Assembly (NCBI GenBank): GCA_002423425.1
Contig: DIWC01000051.1
Coordinates: 1 to 64,000 of the forward strand
Direction: 5' to 3'
Length of the DNA: 64,000 nucleotides
Source: Peptococcaceae bacterium UBA6116
GTDB taxonomy: Bacteria > Bacillota > Desulfitobacteriia > Desulfitobacteriales > Syntrophobotulaceae
The notes beneath the pieces are model-generated. The model searched no databases. It was not told the origin of the DNA and was given only the letters and a program-made list of their open reading frames with translations. The position numbers and the translations under genes are program-made. Below, piece after piece: positions 36,814 through 47,777 of the stretch (positions within the stretch are counted from its first letter, which is position 1; every line of letters starts with the position of its first letter).

Positions 36814-37185
36814 TTACTTTTTCTTTTTGCCGCCAATTGCACGAGCCGGACCTTTACGTGTACGTGCATTGGTTTTAGTCCTTTGCCCCCGTACAGGCAG
36901 TCCTCGACGATGACGAAAGCCACGGTAACAACCGATTTCGATCAGTCTTTTAATGTTGAGGGACACTTCCCGACGCAAGTCGCCTTCAACTTTGAATTCT
37001 TTATCAATGGTTTCCCTGATTTTAGCGACTTCGTCATCGGTAAGATCTTTTACCCTTGTATCAGGATTAACCTGTGTCTTAGCCAGGATCTTTTTTGATT
37101 GAGAAACTCCTATCCCATAGATATAGGTAAGAGATATCTCAACACGCTTTTCTCGAGGTATATCAACCCCTGCGATACGTGCCAT
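36814..37185 (-). CDS. rpsM: 30S ribosomal protein S13
   Basis: 123 residues. [25 protein letters not shown] at the N-terminus and [18 protein letters not shown] near the basic C-terminus that bridges to the large subunit and P-site tRNA. Standard length. An unusually long 153-base spacer of repeated TTCGA-type sequence separates it from rpmJ. Confidence 0.97.
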   Translation of the reverse strand: MARIAGVDIPREKRVEISLTYIYGIGVSQSKKILAKTQVNPDTRVKDLTDDEVAKIRETIDKEFKVEGDLRREVSLNIKRLIEIGCYRGFRHRRGLPVRGQRTKTNARTRKGPARAIGGKKKK

Positions 37186-37338
37186 CTAAAATACACACCC
37201 CCAAATTCGATGTTCGAGGCTCAATGCTCGAAGTTCGATATTTTATATTAATGTTTTGTTTTAATTTGCGATTATCCCAAATTCCAACTCTCCCATACGA
37301 TGTTTTCGCGCATCGTACTTCGCGCCTCGAACCTCGAG
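37186..37338 (-). repeat. Inverted-repeat spacer between rpmJ and rpsM
   Basis: Starts directly at the rpmJ stop as TAACTCGAGGTTCGAGG and contains several TTCGA/TCGAA units (GAACTTCGAGC, GCCTCGAAC) able to fold on themselves, plus ACGATGCGCG...CATCGT. No gene fits. A related TAACTCGAAGTCCGGAG begins at the rplJ stop (62478), suggesting a dispersed intergenic repeat. Confidence 0.55.
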
Positions 37339-37452
37339 TTAGCCCTGGCGTTGTTTATGCTTAGGATTTTCGCAAATGACCATTACTTTTCCGTGCCGTT
37401 TAATGATTTTACACTTTTCACAAATTGGTCTCACAGAAGGCCTTACTTTCAC
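37339..37452 (-). CDS. rpmJ: 50S ribosomal protein L36
   Basis: 37 residues, below the size of most ORF scans but unmistakable: [20 protein letters not shown] and a C-terminal HKQRQG. It keeps the zinc ligands C11, C14, C27 and H32, so it is the zinc-binding (C+) form. GTG start at 37452 with GGAGG eight bases upstream. It sits between infA and rpsM, its normal place. Confidence 0.96.
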   Translation of the reverse strand: MKVRPSVRPICEKCKIIKRHGKVMVICENPKHKQRQG

Positions 37453-37467
37453 CTGTAATCCCTCCCT

Positions 37468-37686
37468 TTACTTATATCTGTATACAATACGCCCTCTTGT
37501 CAGGTCATAGGGAGAGAGCTCCACTGTGACCCGGTCTCCTGGTAAAATCCTAATGAAATGCATCCTAATTTTACCTGAGACATGTGCCAATACCCTGTGT
37601 CCATTGTTAAGTTCAACTTTGAACATTGCGTTGGGCAACGGTTCCAGTACTTTTCCTTCTACTTCAATAACATCTTCTTTTGACAA
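37468..37686 (-). CDS. infA: Translation initiation factor IF-1
   Basis: 72 residues, an S1-like OB fold: [21 protein letters not shown] and [19 protein letters not shown] are diagnostic. It binds the A site during initiation. TTG start with AAAGGAGG nine bases upstream. It lies 36 bases after map and 15 before rpmJ. Confidence 0.97.
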   Translation of the reverse strand: MSKEDVIEVEGKVLEPLPNAMFKVELNNGHRVLAHVSGKIRMHFIRILPGDRVTVELSPYDLTRGRIVYRYK

Positions 37687-37722
37687 CAGTATATCCCTCC
37701 TTTGGCTTTTATTCAGGACCGC

Positions 37723-38469
37723 CTAAATTCGAGTTAATATTTCAGGGCCATTTTCTGTTATGGCTACCGTGTGTTCGAAATGTGCCGAGGCTCGGTGGTC
37801 TTTTGTTACTACTGTCCAATTATCCTTAAGAGTTTCTACTTCGTAGCCCCCTAAGTTGACCATAGGTTCTATCGCCAGGGCCATTCCTATCTCGAGTCTC
37901 AGCCCCCTGCCGGGTTTGCCAAAGTTGGGTATTTGTGGTTCTTCATGCATTCTTCTTCCAATTCCGTGACCTACATAATCCCGTACGACTGACATTCCAT
38001 TTTCTTCTGCATAATACTGAACTGCATATGAAATATCATATAGACGGTTTCCTTTAAAGGCCTGAGCAATACCCAGCGTTAGTGATTCCTCACAAACTGT
38101 CAGAAGATTTTGGCATTCCCCATTTATCTCTCCTACCGGAAGAGTAATTGCAGAATCCCCATAATAACCGTCATATAACGCACCACAATCAATACTGATA
38201 ATATCTCCATTTTTCAAAACTCTTAAACCGGGAATTCCATGCACCACCTGCTCATTGACTGAGGTGCAGAGCGTAGCAGGAAACCCGTTGTAACCTTTGA
38301 ACGCCGGAATTGCCTTGTATTTAAGAATGTGCTGTTCTGCCGCCCTATCAAGGTCTTCCGTGGTCATTCCCGGCCTAACCATCTCTTTCATGATTTCCAG
38401 AACCTCGGCCACGATCCTGCCTGCCGTACGCATCCGCGCAAGCTGTTCCTTATTTTTCAGTTCGATCAT
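37723..38469 (-). CDS. map: Methionine aminopeptidase type I
   Basis: Removes the initiator methionine. 248 residues with the five metal ligands recognisable: DCGALYDGYYGDS (two Asp), GHGIGRRMHEEP (His), ALAIEPMV (Glu) and FEHTVAITENG (Glu). Follows adk by four bases, the usual secY-adk-map-infA order. Confidence 0.97.
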   Translation of the reverse strand: MIELKNKEQLARMRTAGRIVAEVLEIMKEMVRPGMTTEDLDRAAEQHILKYKAIPAFKGYNGFPATLCTSVNEQVVHGIPGLRVLKNGDIISIDCGALYDGYYGDSAITLPVGEINGECQNLLTVCEESLTLGIAQAFKGNRLYDISYAVQYYAEENGMSVVRDYVGHGIGRRMHEEPQIPNFGKPGRGLRLEIGMALAIEPMVNLGGYEVETLKDNWTVVTKDHRASAHFEHTVAITENGPEILTRI

Positions 38470-38473
38470 TGTG

Positions 38474-39133
<660 letters not shown>

Positions 39134-40423
39134 TTATTTCAGGAATCCCTGATAATGACGTTGCATAAGTTGGGTCTCCATTTGTTTCATAGTATCAAGA
39201 GCCACGCTTACAACAATCAACAGTGATGTTCCACCCAAATAGATATTTTGTATACCGGTCAGCCCGATTATAAGGCTGGGCATCACAGCAATGATTGCCA
39301 GGAATATTCCGCCCGCAAGCGTAATTTTACCCAATATCTTGAAGAGGTAATCAGAAGTTGGACGCCCGGGACGGATTCCAGGGATAAAACCACCATACTT
39401 TTTGAGATTGTCAGCTACGTCTACTGGATTAAAAGTAATTCCAGTATAGAAGTAGGTAAAGAAAACGATCAATAACGCATAGACAATCAAATATGGCGTA
39501 GAGAAAATTGAGCCATTCATTGTCATCCACTTATTGGCAAACATCGCAAATGAAGAAGTCTGGGGCATCCAGGTAGCGATGGTAGCCGGAAAAGCCATGA
39601 GAGAAATACCGAAGATAATAGGAATGACACCCGCTTGGTTAACTTTTAAAGGTATATGCGAGCTTTGACCACCATATGTCTTCCTTCCTACTACCCTTTT
39701 GGCATACTGCACAGGAATCCTCCTCTGTCCTTCCTGAATGAAAACAACCCCTGCAATAATCGCTGCCGCAATAATTAACAGTCCAATAACGGACATCCAG
39801 CCAATTTCACCAACACTTAACAAATTGGCTAAATATTTTATACCGTCTGGTATCCCGGAAACTATACCTGCAAAAATAATAAGAGAAATACCATTACCTA
39901 TACCTTTTTCCGTAATTTGTTCTCCAAGCCACATTAGAAAGACTGTTCCTGCCGTCAGTACCAAGGCTATCATCAAGTAAACCGGAATTGTAAGCGAAGG
40001 CTTAGGTATAATTAAAGCACCTTTTAATCCTATGGTCAGACCTAAACCATTAATAAACCCAAAGACCACGGTACAGTAACGGGTATACTGTACAATTTTC
40101 TTTCGTCCTTCATCTCCTTCTTTAGACAGTCTCTCTAAAAAAGGAACAACAACTGTAAGGAGTTGAATGATAATCGAGGCTGTGATATAGGGCATGATAC
40201 TTAAGGCAAATACTGAAAACCGTCTTAAGGAACCGCCTGAAAAAGTATTGAAGAAATCATATAAGCCTCCAGAGCCCATCATATTCTGTAATACTTCGCG
40301 GTTCATGAACGGAATCGGTATATGTGAGCCGATCCTGAAGACCAGGAGCATAAGCAGGGTGAACCCTATTTTTTTTCTAATGCTTGGGACTCTCCACGCA
40401 TCTTTCAGGGTCTCGAGTATCAT
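39134..40423 (-). CDS. secY: Preprotein translocase channel subunit SecY
   Basis: 429 residues with ten membrane helices. The plug and pore region begins FRIGSHIPIPF, GGSLRRFSVFALSIMPYITASI forms the early lateral-gate helices, and cytosolic loops KRVVGRKTYGG and GIRPGRPT contact SecA or the ribosome. Its start codon follows the rplO stop without a gap. Essential channel for protein export. Confidence 0.97.
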   Translation of the reverse strand: MILETLKDAWRVPSIRKKIGFTLLMLLVFRIGSHIPIPFMNREVLQNMMGSGGLYDFFNTFSGGSLRRFSVFALSIMPYITASIIIQLLTVVVPFLERLSKEGDEGRKKIVQYTRYCTVVFGFINGLGLTIGLKGALIIPKPSLTIPVYLMIALVLTAGTVFLMWLGEQITEKGIGNGISLIIFAGIVSGIPDGIKYLANLLSVGEIGWMSVIGLLIIAAAIIAGVVFIQEGQRRIPVQYAKRVVGRKTYGGQSSHIPLKVNQAGVIPIIFGISLMAFPATIATWMPQTSSFAMFANKWMTMNGSIFSTPYLIVYALLIVFFTYFYTGITFNPVDVADNLKKYGGFIPGIRPGRPTSDYLFKILGKITLAGGIFLAIIAVMPSLIIGLTGIQNIYLGGTSLLIVVSVALDTMKQMETQLMQRHYQGFLK

Positions 40424-40867
40424 TTATTCCACCTCAACTTTTCCACCGGCAGCAGTAATTTTTTCCGCGGCCGTTTTGCTAACCTTTTGAACTCTTACAG
40501 TAAGCGATTTGGTTAAATCTCCATCACCTAATACTTTTACGCCGTCCTTTACCTTATTGACCAGTCCGACAGCAAAAAGGGATTCGATGGAAACCTCAGC
40601 TCCACTCTCAAATCTCTCTTCCAAGTCGCAAACATTGACTATAGAATATTCTCTACCGAAGTTATTGGTAAAACCACGTTTGGGTATTCTGCGCATTATT
40701 GGCATCTGTCCGCCCTCAAATCCAGGACGGACACCACCGCCTGAACGGGCCTTCTGGCCTTTGTCGCCCCTGCCGGCTGTATTTCCCAATCCAGAGCCAT
40801 TACCGCGTCCAACTCGTTTACGTGATTTCGTTGAACCTTCTGCAGGCTTAAGTTCATGGAGTTTCAA
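40424..40867 (-). CDS. rplO: 50S ribosomal protein L15
   Basis: 147 residues with the Gly-rich N-terminus ([21 protein letters not shown]) that threads 23S rRNA. The GTG at 40876 overlaps the ribosome site; the TTG at 40867 lies eight bases behind AAGGAGG and starts [10 protein letters not shown] as usual. It follows rpsE by only 33 bases, leaving no room for rpmD. Confidence 0.96.
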   Translation of the reverse strand: MKLHELKPAEGSTKSRKRVGRGNGSGLGNTAGRGDKGQKARSGGGVRPGFEGGQMPIMRRIPKRGFTNNFGREYSIVNVCDLEERFESGAEVSIESLFAVGLVNKVKDGVKVLGDGDLTKSLTVRVQKVSKTAAEKITAAGGKVEVE

Positions 40868-40900
40868 TGCAGACACCTCCTTACTTTCTGACTCTTGCCG

Positions 40901-41401
40901 TCAACTAATTATTTCTTCCACTGTCTTGCCGCGCAGCTTAGCTACTTCGTTATCACGTTTAAGTGCTTGTAAGCCAGCCATAGTAGCATTAACTACATTA
41001 TGAGCATTGGAAGATCCTAATGACTTAGTTAATATATCTTTAACTCCCGCCACTTCAAGTACGGCACGTACAGGTCCGCCGGCAATTACTCCGGTACCTT
41101 TGGCTGCCGGTTTTAACATAACCTGCCCTGCACCAAATTTCCCAATGATAGGGTGAGGAATAGTCGTACCTTTAAGAGGTATAGAAATGAGATTTTTCTT
41201 AGCGTCTTCCATTCCTTTGCGAATAGCCTCGGGAACTTCAGTAGCTTTACCAAGCCCTGCTCCGACAATACCATTGCCGTCTCCCACGACTACCAGCGCA
41301 CTGAAGCTAAACCGTCTTCCGCCTTTGACAACCTTAGCTACGCGGGCAATATGAACAATTTTCTCGCTAAACTCCAATTTGCCAGGATCAATATTGGACA
41401 A
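40901..41401 (-). CDS. rpsE: 30S ribosomal protein S5
   Basis: 166 residues. [30 protein letters not shown] is the dsRBD-like N-domain, which includes the spectinomycin-contact loop KVVKGGRRF in its wild-type form. TTG start behind AAAAGGAGGG. Normally followed by rpmD; here rplO comes next. Confidence 0.97.
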   Translation of the reverse strand: MSNIDPGKLEFSEKIVHIARVAKVVKGGRRFSFSALVVVGDGNGIVGAGLGKATEVPEAIRKGMEDAKKNLISIPLKGTTIPHPIIGKFGAGQVMLKPAAKGTGVIAGGPVRAVLEVAGVKDILTKSLGSSNAHNVVNATMAGLQALKRDNEVAKLRGKTVEEIIS

Positions 41402-41425
41402 TGATTTTCCCTCCTTTTCAAATTT

Positions 41426-41794
41426 TTAAAAGTCAAGCCCTGCTTCTCTCGCTGAGTCAGCAAGCGCTGCAATCCTGCCATGATATAAACTTCCCCCGCG
41501 ATCATAAACCACTTTTGTAATACCCTTATCCAGAGCTTTCTTGGCAACAAGTTTACCGACTTTTTTAGCACCTTCGATGTTTCCACCCGAAAGTCCAGCT
41601 GCTTTGAATTCGGAGTCAAGCGAGGAAGCAACAGTAAGCGTTGTTCCCAGTTCATCATTAATAACTTGAGCATAAATATTGTTCAGACTCCTAAAGACTG
41701 CGAGTCTCGGTCTTTCCGCAGTCCCATAGACCCTTTTACGAACACTTTTATGCTTTTCTTTTAAAGTTTTTCTGCGATCGGCTCTTTTTATCAA
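41426..41794 (-). CDS. rplR: 50S ribosomal protein L18
   Basis: 122 residues: [30 protein letters not shown] and the end [17 protein letters not shown] are typical. L18 binds 5S rRNA with L5. TTG start with AGAAAGGGTG upstream, between rplF and rpsE. Confidence 0.97.
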   Translation of the reverse strand: MIKRADRRKTLKEKHKSVRKRVYGTAERPRLAVFRSLNNIYAQVINDELGTTLTVASSLDSEFKAAGLSGGNIEGAKKVGKLVAKKALDKGITKVVYDRGGSLYHGRIAALADSAREAGLDF

Positions 41795-41837
41795 GCTTTT
41801 TCACCCTTTCTATGCGGCAAGAGATTTTGCCCTTACC

Positions 41838-42380
41838 TTACTTTTTCGCACCGGTTTTGCCTTCCTTGCGGCGGATAACTTCTTTTTCGTATTTAATCCC
41901 TTTGCCTTTATAGGGCTCCGGCGGACGCTGTTCACGAATATCGGCAGCAAAAGTACCTACTTTTTCCTTGTCAATCCCCTTGACGATAATCTTGTTCGGA
42001 GCAGGCACCTCAACTTCGATACCTTCCAAAGGCTCCATTTCCACCGGATGAGATTTCCCAACAGCCAGTACCAGTTTCTTGCCTTGGAGGGAAGCACGAT
42101 AGCCTACTCCTACAAGATCCAGGTTTTTGCTAAATCCATTGGTTACTCCTTCTACCATGTTGAAGAGAAGGCTGCGGGTCAACCCGTGGAGGGAACGATG
42201 TAACGGCTGGTCACTGTGACGGGTGACATTGATGGTATTTCCTTCAATCTCAATATTTATTTCCGGCCTGAACTCTCTGCTCATAGTTCCTTTCGGCCCT
42301 TTTACAGTAATGCATTGACCTTCTTGCTTAATTTCCACCCCATTGGGTATGGTAACAGGTTTTCTACCAATACGGGACAT
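41838..42380 (-). CDS. rplF: 50S ribosomal protein L6
   Basis: 180 residues made of two homologous halves; [16 protein letters not shown] opens it and the L6 signature [22 protein letters not shown] closes it. Near the factor-binding stalk base. ATG start at 42380. Confidence 0.97.
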   Translation of the reverse strand: MSRIGRKPVTIPNGVEIKQEGQCITVKGPKGTMSREFRPEINIEIEGNTINVTRHSDQPLHRSLHGLTRSLLFNMVEGVTNGFSKNLDLVGVGYRASLQGKKLVLAVGKSHPVEMEPLEGIEVEVPAPNKIIVKGIDKEKVGTFAADIREQRPPEPYKGKGIKYEKEVIRRKEGKTGAKK

Positions 42381-42398
42381 ATTCTACACCTCCATCCT

Positions 42399-42800
42399 TT
42401 ACCAAATGTAGCAAACGACTTCTCCACCCAAACCTTCGCTGCGTGCCTGTCTGTCAGGCATAATGCCTTTGGAGGTAGATATTACAGCAATTCCAAGACC
42501 CCCAAGTACTTTAGGGATCTGGTCTTTTCTAGCATAAACACGTAATCCGGGGCGGCTAATCCTTTTCAAACCGGTAATAACTCTCTCCCGATTTGGACCA
42601 TATTTGAGATAGAGTCTTAAGACCCCCTGTTTACTATCATCAATATATTCGTAATCCTTGATAAAGCCTTCCTGTTTCAAAAGCTCAGCCAACCCCTTCT
42701 TAATGTTCGACCCAGGAATTTCGACTTTATCGTGGTATACCATTCCGGCATTGCGGATCCTTGTCAAGAAATCAGCAATAGGATCAGATGTTGTTGACAC
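42399..42800 (-). CDS. rpsH: 30S ribosomal protein S8
   Basis: 133 residues with [15 protein letters not shown] at the start and the C-terminal [13 protein letters not shown] rRNA-binding loop. S8 is a primary 16S binder and in E. coli represses the spc operon. GTG start at 42800; the upstream site reads AAAGGGGG. Confidence 0.97.
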   Translation of the reverse strand: MSTTSDPIADFLTRIRNAGMVYHDKVEIPGSNIKKGLAELLKQEGFIKDYEYIDDSKQGVLRLYLKYGPNRERVITGLKRISRPGLRVYARKDQIPKVLGGLGIAVISTSKGIMPDRQARSEGLGGEVVCYIW

Positions 42801-42828
42801 TGAAGTTTCCCCCTTTCTCCAATAATGC

Positions 42829-43014
42829 TTACCAGCTAGCCTTGGTTATTCCAGGCAGTTCACCTTTATAAGCCAGTTCCCTAAAGCATATCCTACATAT
42901 TCCGAATTTGCGCATATAAGCGTGCGGCCGACCGCATATCTTGCAGCGATTGTGCCAGCGAACAGAATATTTCGGTTTGCACGATTGACGAACTATCATT
43001 GATGTTTTGGCCAT
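42829..43014 (-). CDS. rpsN: 30S ribosomal protein S14, zinc type (RpsN type Z)
   Basis: 61 residues with CKIC...CRIC, the four zinc ligands of the C+ S14. This is the short form general in Firmicutes. [19 protein letters not shown] is diagnostic. ATG at 43014 behind AAGGAGG. Confidence 0.97.
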   Translation of the reverse strand: MAKTSMIVRQSCKPKYSVRWHNRCKICGRPHAYMRKFGICRICFRELAYKGELPGITKASW

Positions 43015-43036
43015 AATTTAAAGCCTCCTTAAAAAT

Positions 43037-43576
43037 CTAGTCACGAAACGGCATTCCGAATCCCTTTAAAAGCTCTTTCGCTTCTTCATCAGTATTGGCA
43101 GTTGTCACAAAGACAATATCCATTCCTCTGATCTTGTCGATCTTATCATAGCTTATTTCCGGAAAGATCAACTGCTCTTTGATTCCAAGGGTATAATTTC
43201 CTCTGCCATCAAAAGCTTTTCCCGATACACCTTGAAAGTCCCTAACCCGGGGCAGAGCAATATTTAATAACCTGTCAACGAATTCATACATTCTTTCGCC
43301 TCTTAGGGTAACTTTAACCCCAATAGGCATCCCTGCGCGGAGTTTAAAAGCTGCTATTGACTTTTTGGCACGAGTCACAACTGGTTTTTGGCCGGCGATC
43401 GTCATTACATCTTCCAAAGCAGAATCAATTGATTTAGGATTTTGAATAGCTTCGCCCATACCTACATTGATTACAACTTTCTCCAAACGCGGGGTTTGCA
43501 TGATATTTTTATAGCTGAACTTCTTCTGAAGAGCAGGGGTTATTTCATTTTTAAAATAATCTTTTAAGCGGGCCAC
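43037..43576 (-). CDS. rplE: 50S ribosomal protein L5
   Basis: 179 residues with [15 protein letters not shown] near 28 and the tail [25 protein letters not shown]. It forms the central protuberance with 5S rRNA. GTG start behind GGGAGGT. Confidence 0.97.
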   Translation of the reverse strand: MARLKDYFKNEITPALQKKFSYKNIMQTPRLEKVVINVGMGEAIQNPKSIDSALEDVMTIAGQKPVVTRAKKSIAAFKLRAGMPIGVKVTLRGERMYEFVDRLLNIALPRVRDFQGVSGKAFDGRGNYTLGIKEQLIFPEISYDKIDKIRGMDIVFVTTANTDEEAKELLKGFGMPFRD

Positions 43577-43597
43577 CGGAGTACCTCCCTTCCAGAA

Positions 43598-43942
43598 TTA
43601 CTTCTTATTTTGATCAGGCAAGTTACTTCCACAATTTTTGCAGATTCTAACTTTTCCTTCTCCGGTCTCTTTAACACTTCTTCTGGTCACCGAGTCACAC
43701 TCTGCACAGTAGAGCATAACATTCGAGATGTGGATAGACGCCTCTTTGTCCGTGATTCCACCTTGAGGCATATCTTTGGTAGGCTTTTGATGTTTTTTAA
43801 CTATATTAGCCTTTTCCACTATTACTCTGTTTTTTTTGGGAAGAACCTCGAGTACTTTACCTTTTTTCCCGGCATCCTTCCCGGTAATAACCATAACCAT
43901 GTCGCCTTTTTTAACGTTCATTTTTACTTTTTCGGCGGGCAT
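43598..43942 (-). CDS. rplX: 50S ribosomal protein L24
   Basis: 114 residues. The KOW motif is at [20 protein letters not shown], and a C-terminal CAEC...CKNCG zinc ribbon seen in many Clostridia follows. An assembly initiator. ATG at 43942 with GGAGGTG upstream. Confidence 0.97.
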   Translation of the reverse strand: MPAEKVKMNVKKGDMVMVITGKDAGKKGKVLEVLPKKNRVIVEKANIVKKHQKPTKDMPQGGITDKEASIHISNVMLYCAECDSVTRRSVKETGEGKVRICKNCGSNLPDQNKK

Positions 43943-43969
43943 ATTTTTTTCACCTCCGTCCGACTGTTC

Positions 43970-44338
43970 CTATATTACTTCCGGTGCCAGCGAAACAATT
44001 TTCATATAATCTTTTTCCCTGAGCTCACGTGCAACCGGTCCAAAGATACGGGTACCTTTCGGACTCTTATCATCCTTGATGATAACAGCAGCATTTTCCG
44101 TAAACTTAATATAGGAACCGTCTGGTCTTTTGATCTCTTTGGTTGTGCGAACTACGACGGCTTTAACGACCTCACCCTTTTTAACCACGCCACCTGGTGT
44201 TGCTTCTTTAACCGCAGCAATAATAACATCGCCAACAGTTGCGTAACGGCGTTTAGATCCACCCAACACGCGGATGCATAATATTTTTTTTGCTCCGGTA
44301 TTATCTCCTACTTTAAGAGTTGATTCAGCCTGAATCAT
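43970..44338 (-). CDS. rplN: 50S ribosomal protein L14
   Basis: 122 residues starting [27 protein letters not shown] and ending FMKI-like [13 protein letters not shown], full length. It forms an intersubunit bridge. ATG with AAAGGAGG upstream. Confidence 0.97.
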   Translation of the reverse strand: MIQAESTLKVGDNTGAKKILCIRVLGGSKRRYATVGDVIIAAVKEATPGGVVKKGEVVKAVVVRTTKEIKRPDGSYIKFTENAAVIIKDDKSPKGTRIFGPVARELREKDYMKIVSLAPEVI

Positions 44339-44379
44339 TGGGCGGAACCTCCTTTCCTGATACTTAATATTTTCTCGGA

Positions 44380-44640
44380 TTAGAGAGCAACTGCTTTTTC
44401 TACTACTTTAACCAGCCTCCAGCATTTTTCCTTACTTAAGGGTCTGGTTTCCATAATTAAAACGACATCCCCAATATTTGCTTCGTTGTTCTCATCATGC
44501 GCCTTATACTTTTTGGTAACTCTCATAGTCTTTTTATACAAAGGATGTCTTTTAGTAGTTTCTATCGCTACAACAATGGTTTTATCCATTTTATTGCTGA
44601 CTACTTTACCTGATCTTGTTTTGCGCGATTTTCTTTCCAA
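44380..44640 (-). CDS. rpsQ: 30S ribosomal protein S17
   Basis: 86 residues: [18 protein letters not shown] is the OB-fold start and [19 protein letters not shown] the family signature. The frame runs open to 44712, but GGAGGAAGTAAC-TTG at 44640 gives the normal N-terminus [10 protein letters not shown], so the longer version is rejected. Confidence 0.95.
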   Translation of the reverse strand: MERKSRKTRSGKVVSNKMDKTIVVAIETTKRHPLYKKTMRVTKKYKAHDENNEANIGDVVLIMETRPLSKEKCWRLVKVVEKAVAL

Positions 44641-44662
44641 GTTACTTCCTCCTTTCCCTGGC

Positions 44663-44863
44663 TTAAGCGCGATTAAGTTCGCGCTCACGGAGAATGGTCT
44701 TGCCCCTGGCAATTCCTTTGCGGACCTCTTTAATCCTCATCGGATTGTCGAGCTGTCCGGTAGCTATTTGGAAACGCAAATTGAATAATTCCGTTTTAAA
44801 TCCATCAATTTGTTTAAGCAATTCTTCGTCTGTCATATCACGGAGATTCTTATCCTTCGCCAT
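44663..44863 (-). CDS. rpmC: 50S ribosomal protein L29
   Basis: 66 residues, two-helix protein: [21 protein letters not shown] and [19 protein letters not shown]. Near the exit tunnel, where trigger factor and SRP dock. The ATG at 44863 follows GGAGGTG; the gene overlaps rplP by 14 bases, implying coupled translation. Confidence 0.96.
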   Translation of the reverse strand: MAKDKNLRDMTDEELLKQIDGFKTELFNLRFQIATGQLDNPMRIKEVRKGIARGKTILRERELNRA

Positions 44864-45302
44864 TTGCGCCACCTCCAGCCTGTTCGGCATCCTGATCCTC
44901 TTTACGGACAAACTTGCATCTTATCGGAAGCTTATGAGCTGCAAGTCTTAAGGCCTCGCGGGCTGTTTCCTCAGGAATCCCGGCAAGTTCAAACATTACT
45001 CTGTTAGGCTTCACAACAGCAACCCAGTATTCAGGAGTGCCTTTGCCGCTTCCCATCCGAGTTTCTGCCGGTTTGGCAGTTATCGGTCTGTCAGGGAAAA
45101 TATTGATCCAAACATTACCGCCACGTTTAATGTAGCGGGTCATTGCAATACGAGCCGCCTCAATCTGGCGATTGGTAATCCAAGCATTCTCAAGAGCCAT
45201 CAACCCATACTCACCATAAACAACCTTGTTGCCCCTCTGAGCATTCCCTTTTAATGAAGGACGGAACTGTTTACGATGCTTTACTCTGCTAGGTACAAGC
45301 AT
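44850..45302 (-). CDS. rplP: 50S ribosomal protein L16
   Basis: 150 residues beginning [14 protein letters not shown], with [20 protein letters not shown] and the [21 protein letters not shown] loop near the A-site tRNA. It has a Gly/Ala-rich tail. ATG 45302 behind GGAGGATTATAAA; the in-frame extension to 45353 is not part of the family. Confidence 0.96.
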   Translation of the reverse strand: MLVPSRVKHRKQFRPSLKGNAQRGNKVVYGEYGLMALENAWITNRQIEAARIAMTRYIKRGGNVWINIFPDRPITAKPAETRMGSGKGTPEYWVAVVKPNRVMFELAGIPEETAREALRLAAHKLPIRCKFVRKEDQDAEQAGGGANGEG

Positions 45303-45303
45303 T

Positions 45304-45963
45304 TTATAATCCTCCTTCCTCCTGGATGGGCTTCTTAGTCGGAAGAACTTCACCGCGGTAAATCCAAACTTTTACACCGATTTTACCGTATGTTGTATTG
45401 GCTTCGGTAAATCCATAATCAATATCTGCACGGAGGGTATGAAGGGGTACTTTTCCTTCGTTATACCATTCTGTGCGTGCAATTTCCGCACCACCAAGCC
45501 GTCCACTGCATGAAATTTTTATTCCTTGGGCACCGGCCCGCATGGTACGTCCGACTGTTTGTTTCATAGCCCTACGGAAAGAAACACGTTTTTCCAACTG
45601 CTGAGCAACAGTTTCAGCTACGAGCTTAGAATCTAATTCAGGTTTTTTAATTTCTACAATATTGACCGCCGCCTGTTTACCGGTCATGGTTTCCAGCGCT
45701 TTACGCAGGTTTTCTACTTCTGCACCGCCGCGTCCAATAACAATTCCCGGTTTAGCAGCATGAATAGATATTTTGACTCTATTGGCTGCTCTTTCTATTT
45801 CAACTTTAGGAACTCCAGCTGCCTTAAGTTTATCCATAATATATTTACGGATTTTTAAGTCTTCGTGAAGGAGCTCTTGGTAGTTCCTATCAGCATACCA
45901 ACGGCCTTCCCATGTACGGATGATACCGATACGAAGACCTTTGGGGTTTACTTTTTGACCCAT
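45304..45963 (-). CDS. rpsC: 30S ribosomal protein S3
   Basis: 219 residues: [17 protein letters not shown] opens it, a KH domain ([18 protein letters not shown]) sits near 70, and [23 protein letters not shown] closes the C-terminal domain. Helicase-like mRNA entry role. The upstream extension to 45996 is rejected because GGAGG precedes the ATG at 45963. Confidence 0.96.
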   Translation of the reverse strand: MGQKVNPKGLRIGIIRTWEGRWYADRNYQELLHEDLKIRKYIMDKLKAAGVPKVEIERAANRVKISIHAAKPGIVIGRGGAEVENLRKALETMTGKQAAVNIVEIKKPELDSKLVAETVAQQLEKRVSFRRAMKQTVGRTMRAGAQGIKISCSGRLGGAEIARTEWYNEGKVPLHTLRADIDYGFTEANTTYGKIGVKVWIYRGEVLPTKKPIQEEGGL

Positions 45964-45970
45964 GCTTTGC

Positions 45971-46312
45971 CTATTCCTCCTTCTTATCGCCGACAACCAC
46001 GGTTATGTGACTTGACCGCTTGCGGATTCGGTCCGCCCTTCCCATGGCCCGGGGCATAATACGCTTCAAGGTAGGTCCTTGATCTACATAGACTTTGGTC
46101 ACAAATAGATCATCAGAGCTTAATTCGAGATTGTGTTCTGCATTAGCAATGGCTGATTTCAGTACTTTGCCTACCGGTTCGGTAGAAATATTTGGCGTAA
46201 ATTTTAAAATAGCCATAGCTTCTTCAACTTTTTTACCTCGGATCAAATCTACAACCTGACGCACCTTGCGAGGAGAAATACGAATGTATTTAGCAACTGC
46301 TTTTGTTTCCAT
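45971..46312 (-). CDS. rplV: 50S ribosomal protein L22
   Basis: 113 residues. [26 protein letters not shown] and the long exit-tunnel hairpin ([26 protein letters not shown]) are intact with no insertions of the macrolide-resistance type. ATG at 46312 follows AGAGGAGG. Confidence 0.97.
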   Translation of the reverse strand: METKAVAKYIRISPRKVRQVVDLIRGKKVEEAMAILKFTPNISTEPVGKVLKSAIANAEHNLELSSDDLFVTKVYVDQGPTLKRIMPRAMGRADRIRKRSSHITVVVGDKKEE

Positions 46313-46331
46313 TTTGATTACCTCCTCTCAA

Positions 46332-46613
46332 TTAGCGTAAAGCGCTCGATTTTTCGCTTCCGGCATGTCCCTTAAAGGTTCTGGTCGGTGCAAACTCACC
46401 GAGCTTGTGTCCAACCATATCCTCGGTAAGATAAACCGGTACATGCTTGCGTCCATCATGAACCGCAATCGTATGTCCAATCATCTGCGGAAAAATCGTA
46501 GATCGCCTGGACCAAGTCTTTAACACTTTTTTTTCGCCGGCTTTATTCATATCCTCAACCCGTTGCAACAGGCGAGCACTAGCATATGGCCCTTTTTTAA
46601 GAGATCTGCCCAT
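46332..46613 (-). CDS. rpsS: 30S ribosomal protein S19
   Basis: 93 residues: [18 protein letters not shown], then [47 protein letters not shown] read in sequence segments. It sits in the head of the small subunit. ATG with GGAGAG upstream, 18 bases after rplB. Confidence 0.97.
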   Translation of the reverse strand: MGRSLKKGPYASARLLQRVEDMNKAGEKKVLKTWSRRSTIFPQMIGHTIAVHDGRKHVPVYLTEDMVGHKLGEFAPTRTFKGHAGSEKSSALR

Positions 46614-46631
46614 TGTGAGCTCTCCTTTCGG

Positions 46632-47462
46632 TTACTTCTTGTTTCGACGCTTGACTATGAATTTATTGCTCTGGTTCTTTTTCTTTCTGGTCTTAGCACC
46701 GAGAGCAGGTTTTCCCCACGGAGTAACGGGATTCCGTCCTATAGGATTACGCCCTTCTCCACCACCATGCGGATGGTCACAAGGATTCATAACAGATCCG
46801 CGTACGGTAGGACGAATACCAAGCCAACGGTTTCTACCGGCTTTGCCAATAGATACGTTTTCGTGATCGAGATTGCCAACCTGTCCGATAGTAGCCCTGC
46901 ACTCGAGGTGAATCATCCTCATTTCACCGGAAGGAAGTCTTAAGGTTGCATAGTTTCCTTCCTTAGCCATAAGCTGAGCGGAACCTCCGGCCGAACGAAC
47001 CATCTGTCCGCCCTTTCCAGGTTTCATCTCGATATTATGGATCAGTGTGCCTACAGGAATATTCTTAAGTTTTAAGGTATTACCTATTTTAATGTCCGCT
47101 TGGTCACCGTTGATTATTTCCTGGCCTAGCTGAAGACCATTAGGAGCAATTATATAAGTTTTATACCCGTCTGCATAATTGAGAAGTGCAATATTAGCAG
47201 AACGATTGGGATCGTATTCTATACTCGCTACTTTAGCTGCAATCCCATCCTTATTCTTTTTAAAATCTATCACACGGTAACGTCTTTTGTGTCCACCGCC
47301 TTGATGCCGAACAGTAAGACGGCCTTCACTATTTCTTCCAGCCTTGCTGCGCAGCGGAGCTAGAAGAGACCGTTCAGGTTCAGTCTTGGTAATTTCTTCA
47401 AAAGTAAGCACTGTCATCTGTCTGCGTCCCGGTGATGTCGGCTTGTATGATCTAATAGGCAT
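46632..47462 (-). CDS. rplB: 50S ribosomal protein L2
   Basis: 276 residues. [21 protein letters not shown] near 43 and the C-terminal [15 protein letters not shown] near 225, which includes the peptidyl-transferase-associated His. Full length and typical of Firmicutes. It lies 27 bases after rplW. Confidence 0.97.
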   Translation of the reverse strand: MPIRSYKPTSPGRRQMTVLTFEEITKTEPERSLLAPLRSKAGRNSEGRLTVRHQGGGHKRRYRVIDFKKNKDGIAAKVASIEYDPNRSANIALLNYADGYKTYIIAPNGLQLGQEIINGDQADIKIGNTLKLKNIPVGTLIHNIEMKPGKGGQMVRSAGGSAQLMAKEGNYATLRLPSGEMRMIHLECRATIGQVGNLDHENVSIGKAGRNRWLGIRPTVRGSVMNPCDHPHGGGEGRNPIGRNPVTPWGKPALGAKTRKKKNQSNKFIVKRRNKK

Positions 47463-47489
47463 TTTTCTCCCTCCTTTGCCTAAGGTCTT

Positions 47490-47777
47490 TTATAGTCCTG
47501 CAAATCCTTCGATTTTATTACCGGGTTTCAAAGTAACGATGGCTTTTTTTCTGTCCGGAGTCATCCCGACGTTATGTCCCACACGTTTCTCCTTACCCTT
47601 AACTTTTGTAGTCCGAACCTCATCAACTTTAACCTTAAACATTTTTTCCACAGCGTATTTGATCTCAATTTTATTCGCTACAGTACTAACCCAGAAGGTG
47701 TATTTATTTTCTTCTACCAGCGCTACCGATTTCTCGGAAATAACCGGACGAATAAGCACGTCACGCGCATCACGCAT
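47490..47777 (-). CDS. rplW: 50S ribosomal protein L23
   Basis: 95 residues with [25 protein letters not shown] and [18 protein letters not shown]. Docking site for trigger factor at the exit tunnel. Its first eight bases overlap the end of rplD. Confidence 0.97.
   Translation of the reverse strand: MRDARDVLIRPVISEKSVALVEENKYTFWVSTVANKIEIKYAVEKMFKVKVDEVRTTKVKGKEKRVGHNVGMTPDRKKAIVTLKPGNKIEGFAGL

Noticed and set aside
43610..44281. 223-residue plus-strand frame opposite rplX and rplN
   Set aside because: Mirror frame of two certain ribosomal genes, Phe/Asn-rich with no domain; a shadow.
44641..44712. N-terminal extension of S17
   Set aside because: The added 24 residues (PGARPFSV...) come from the end of the rpmC region, and the AAAGGAGG site lies downstream of that start.
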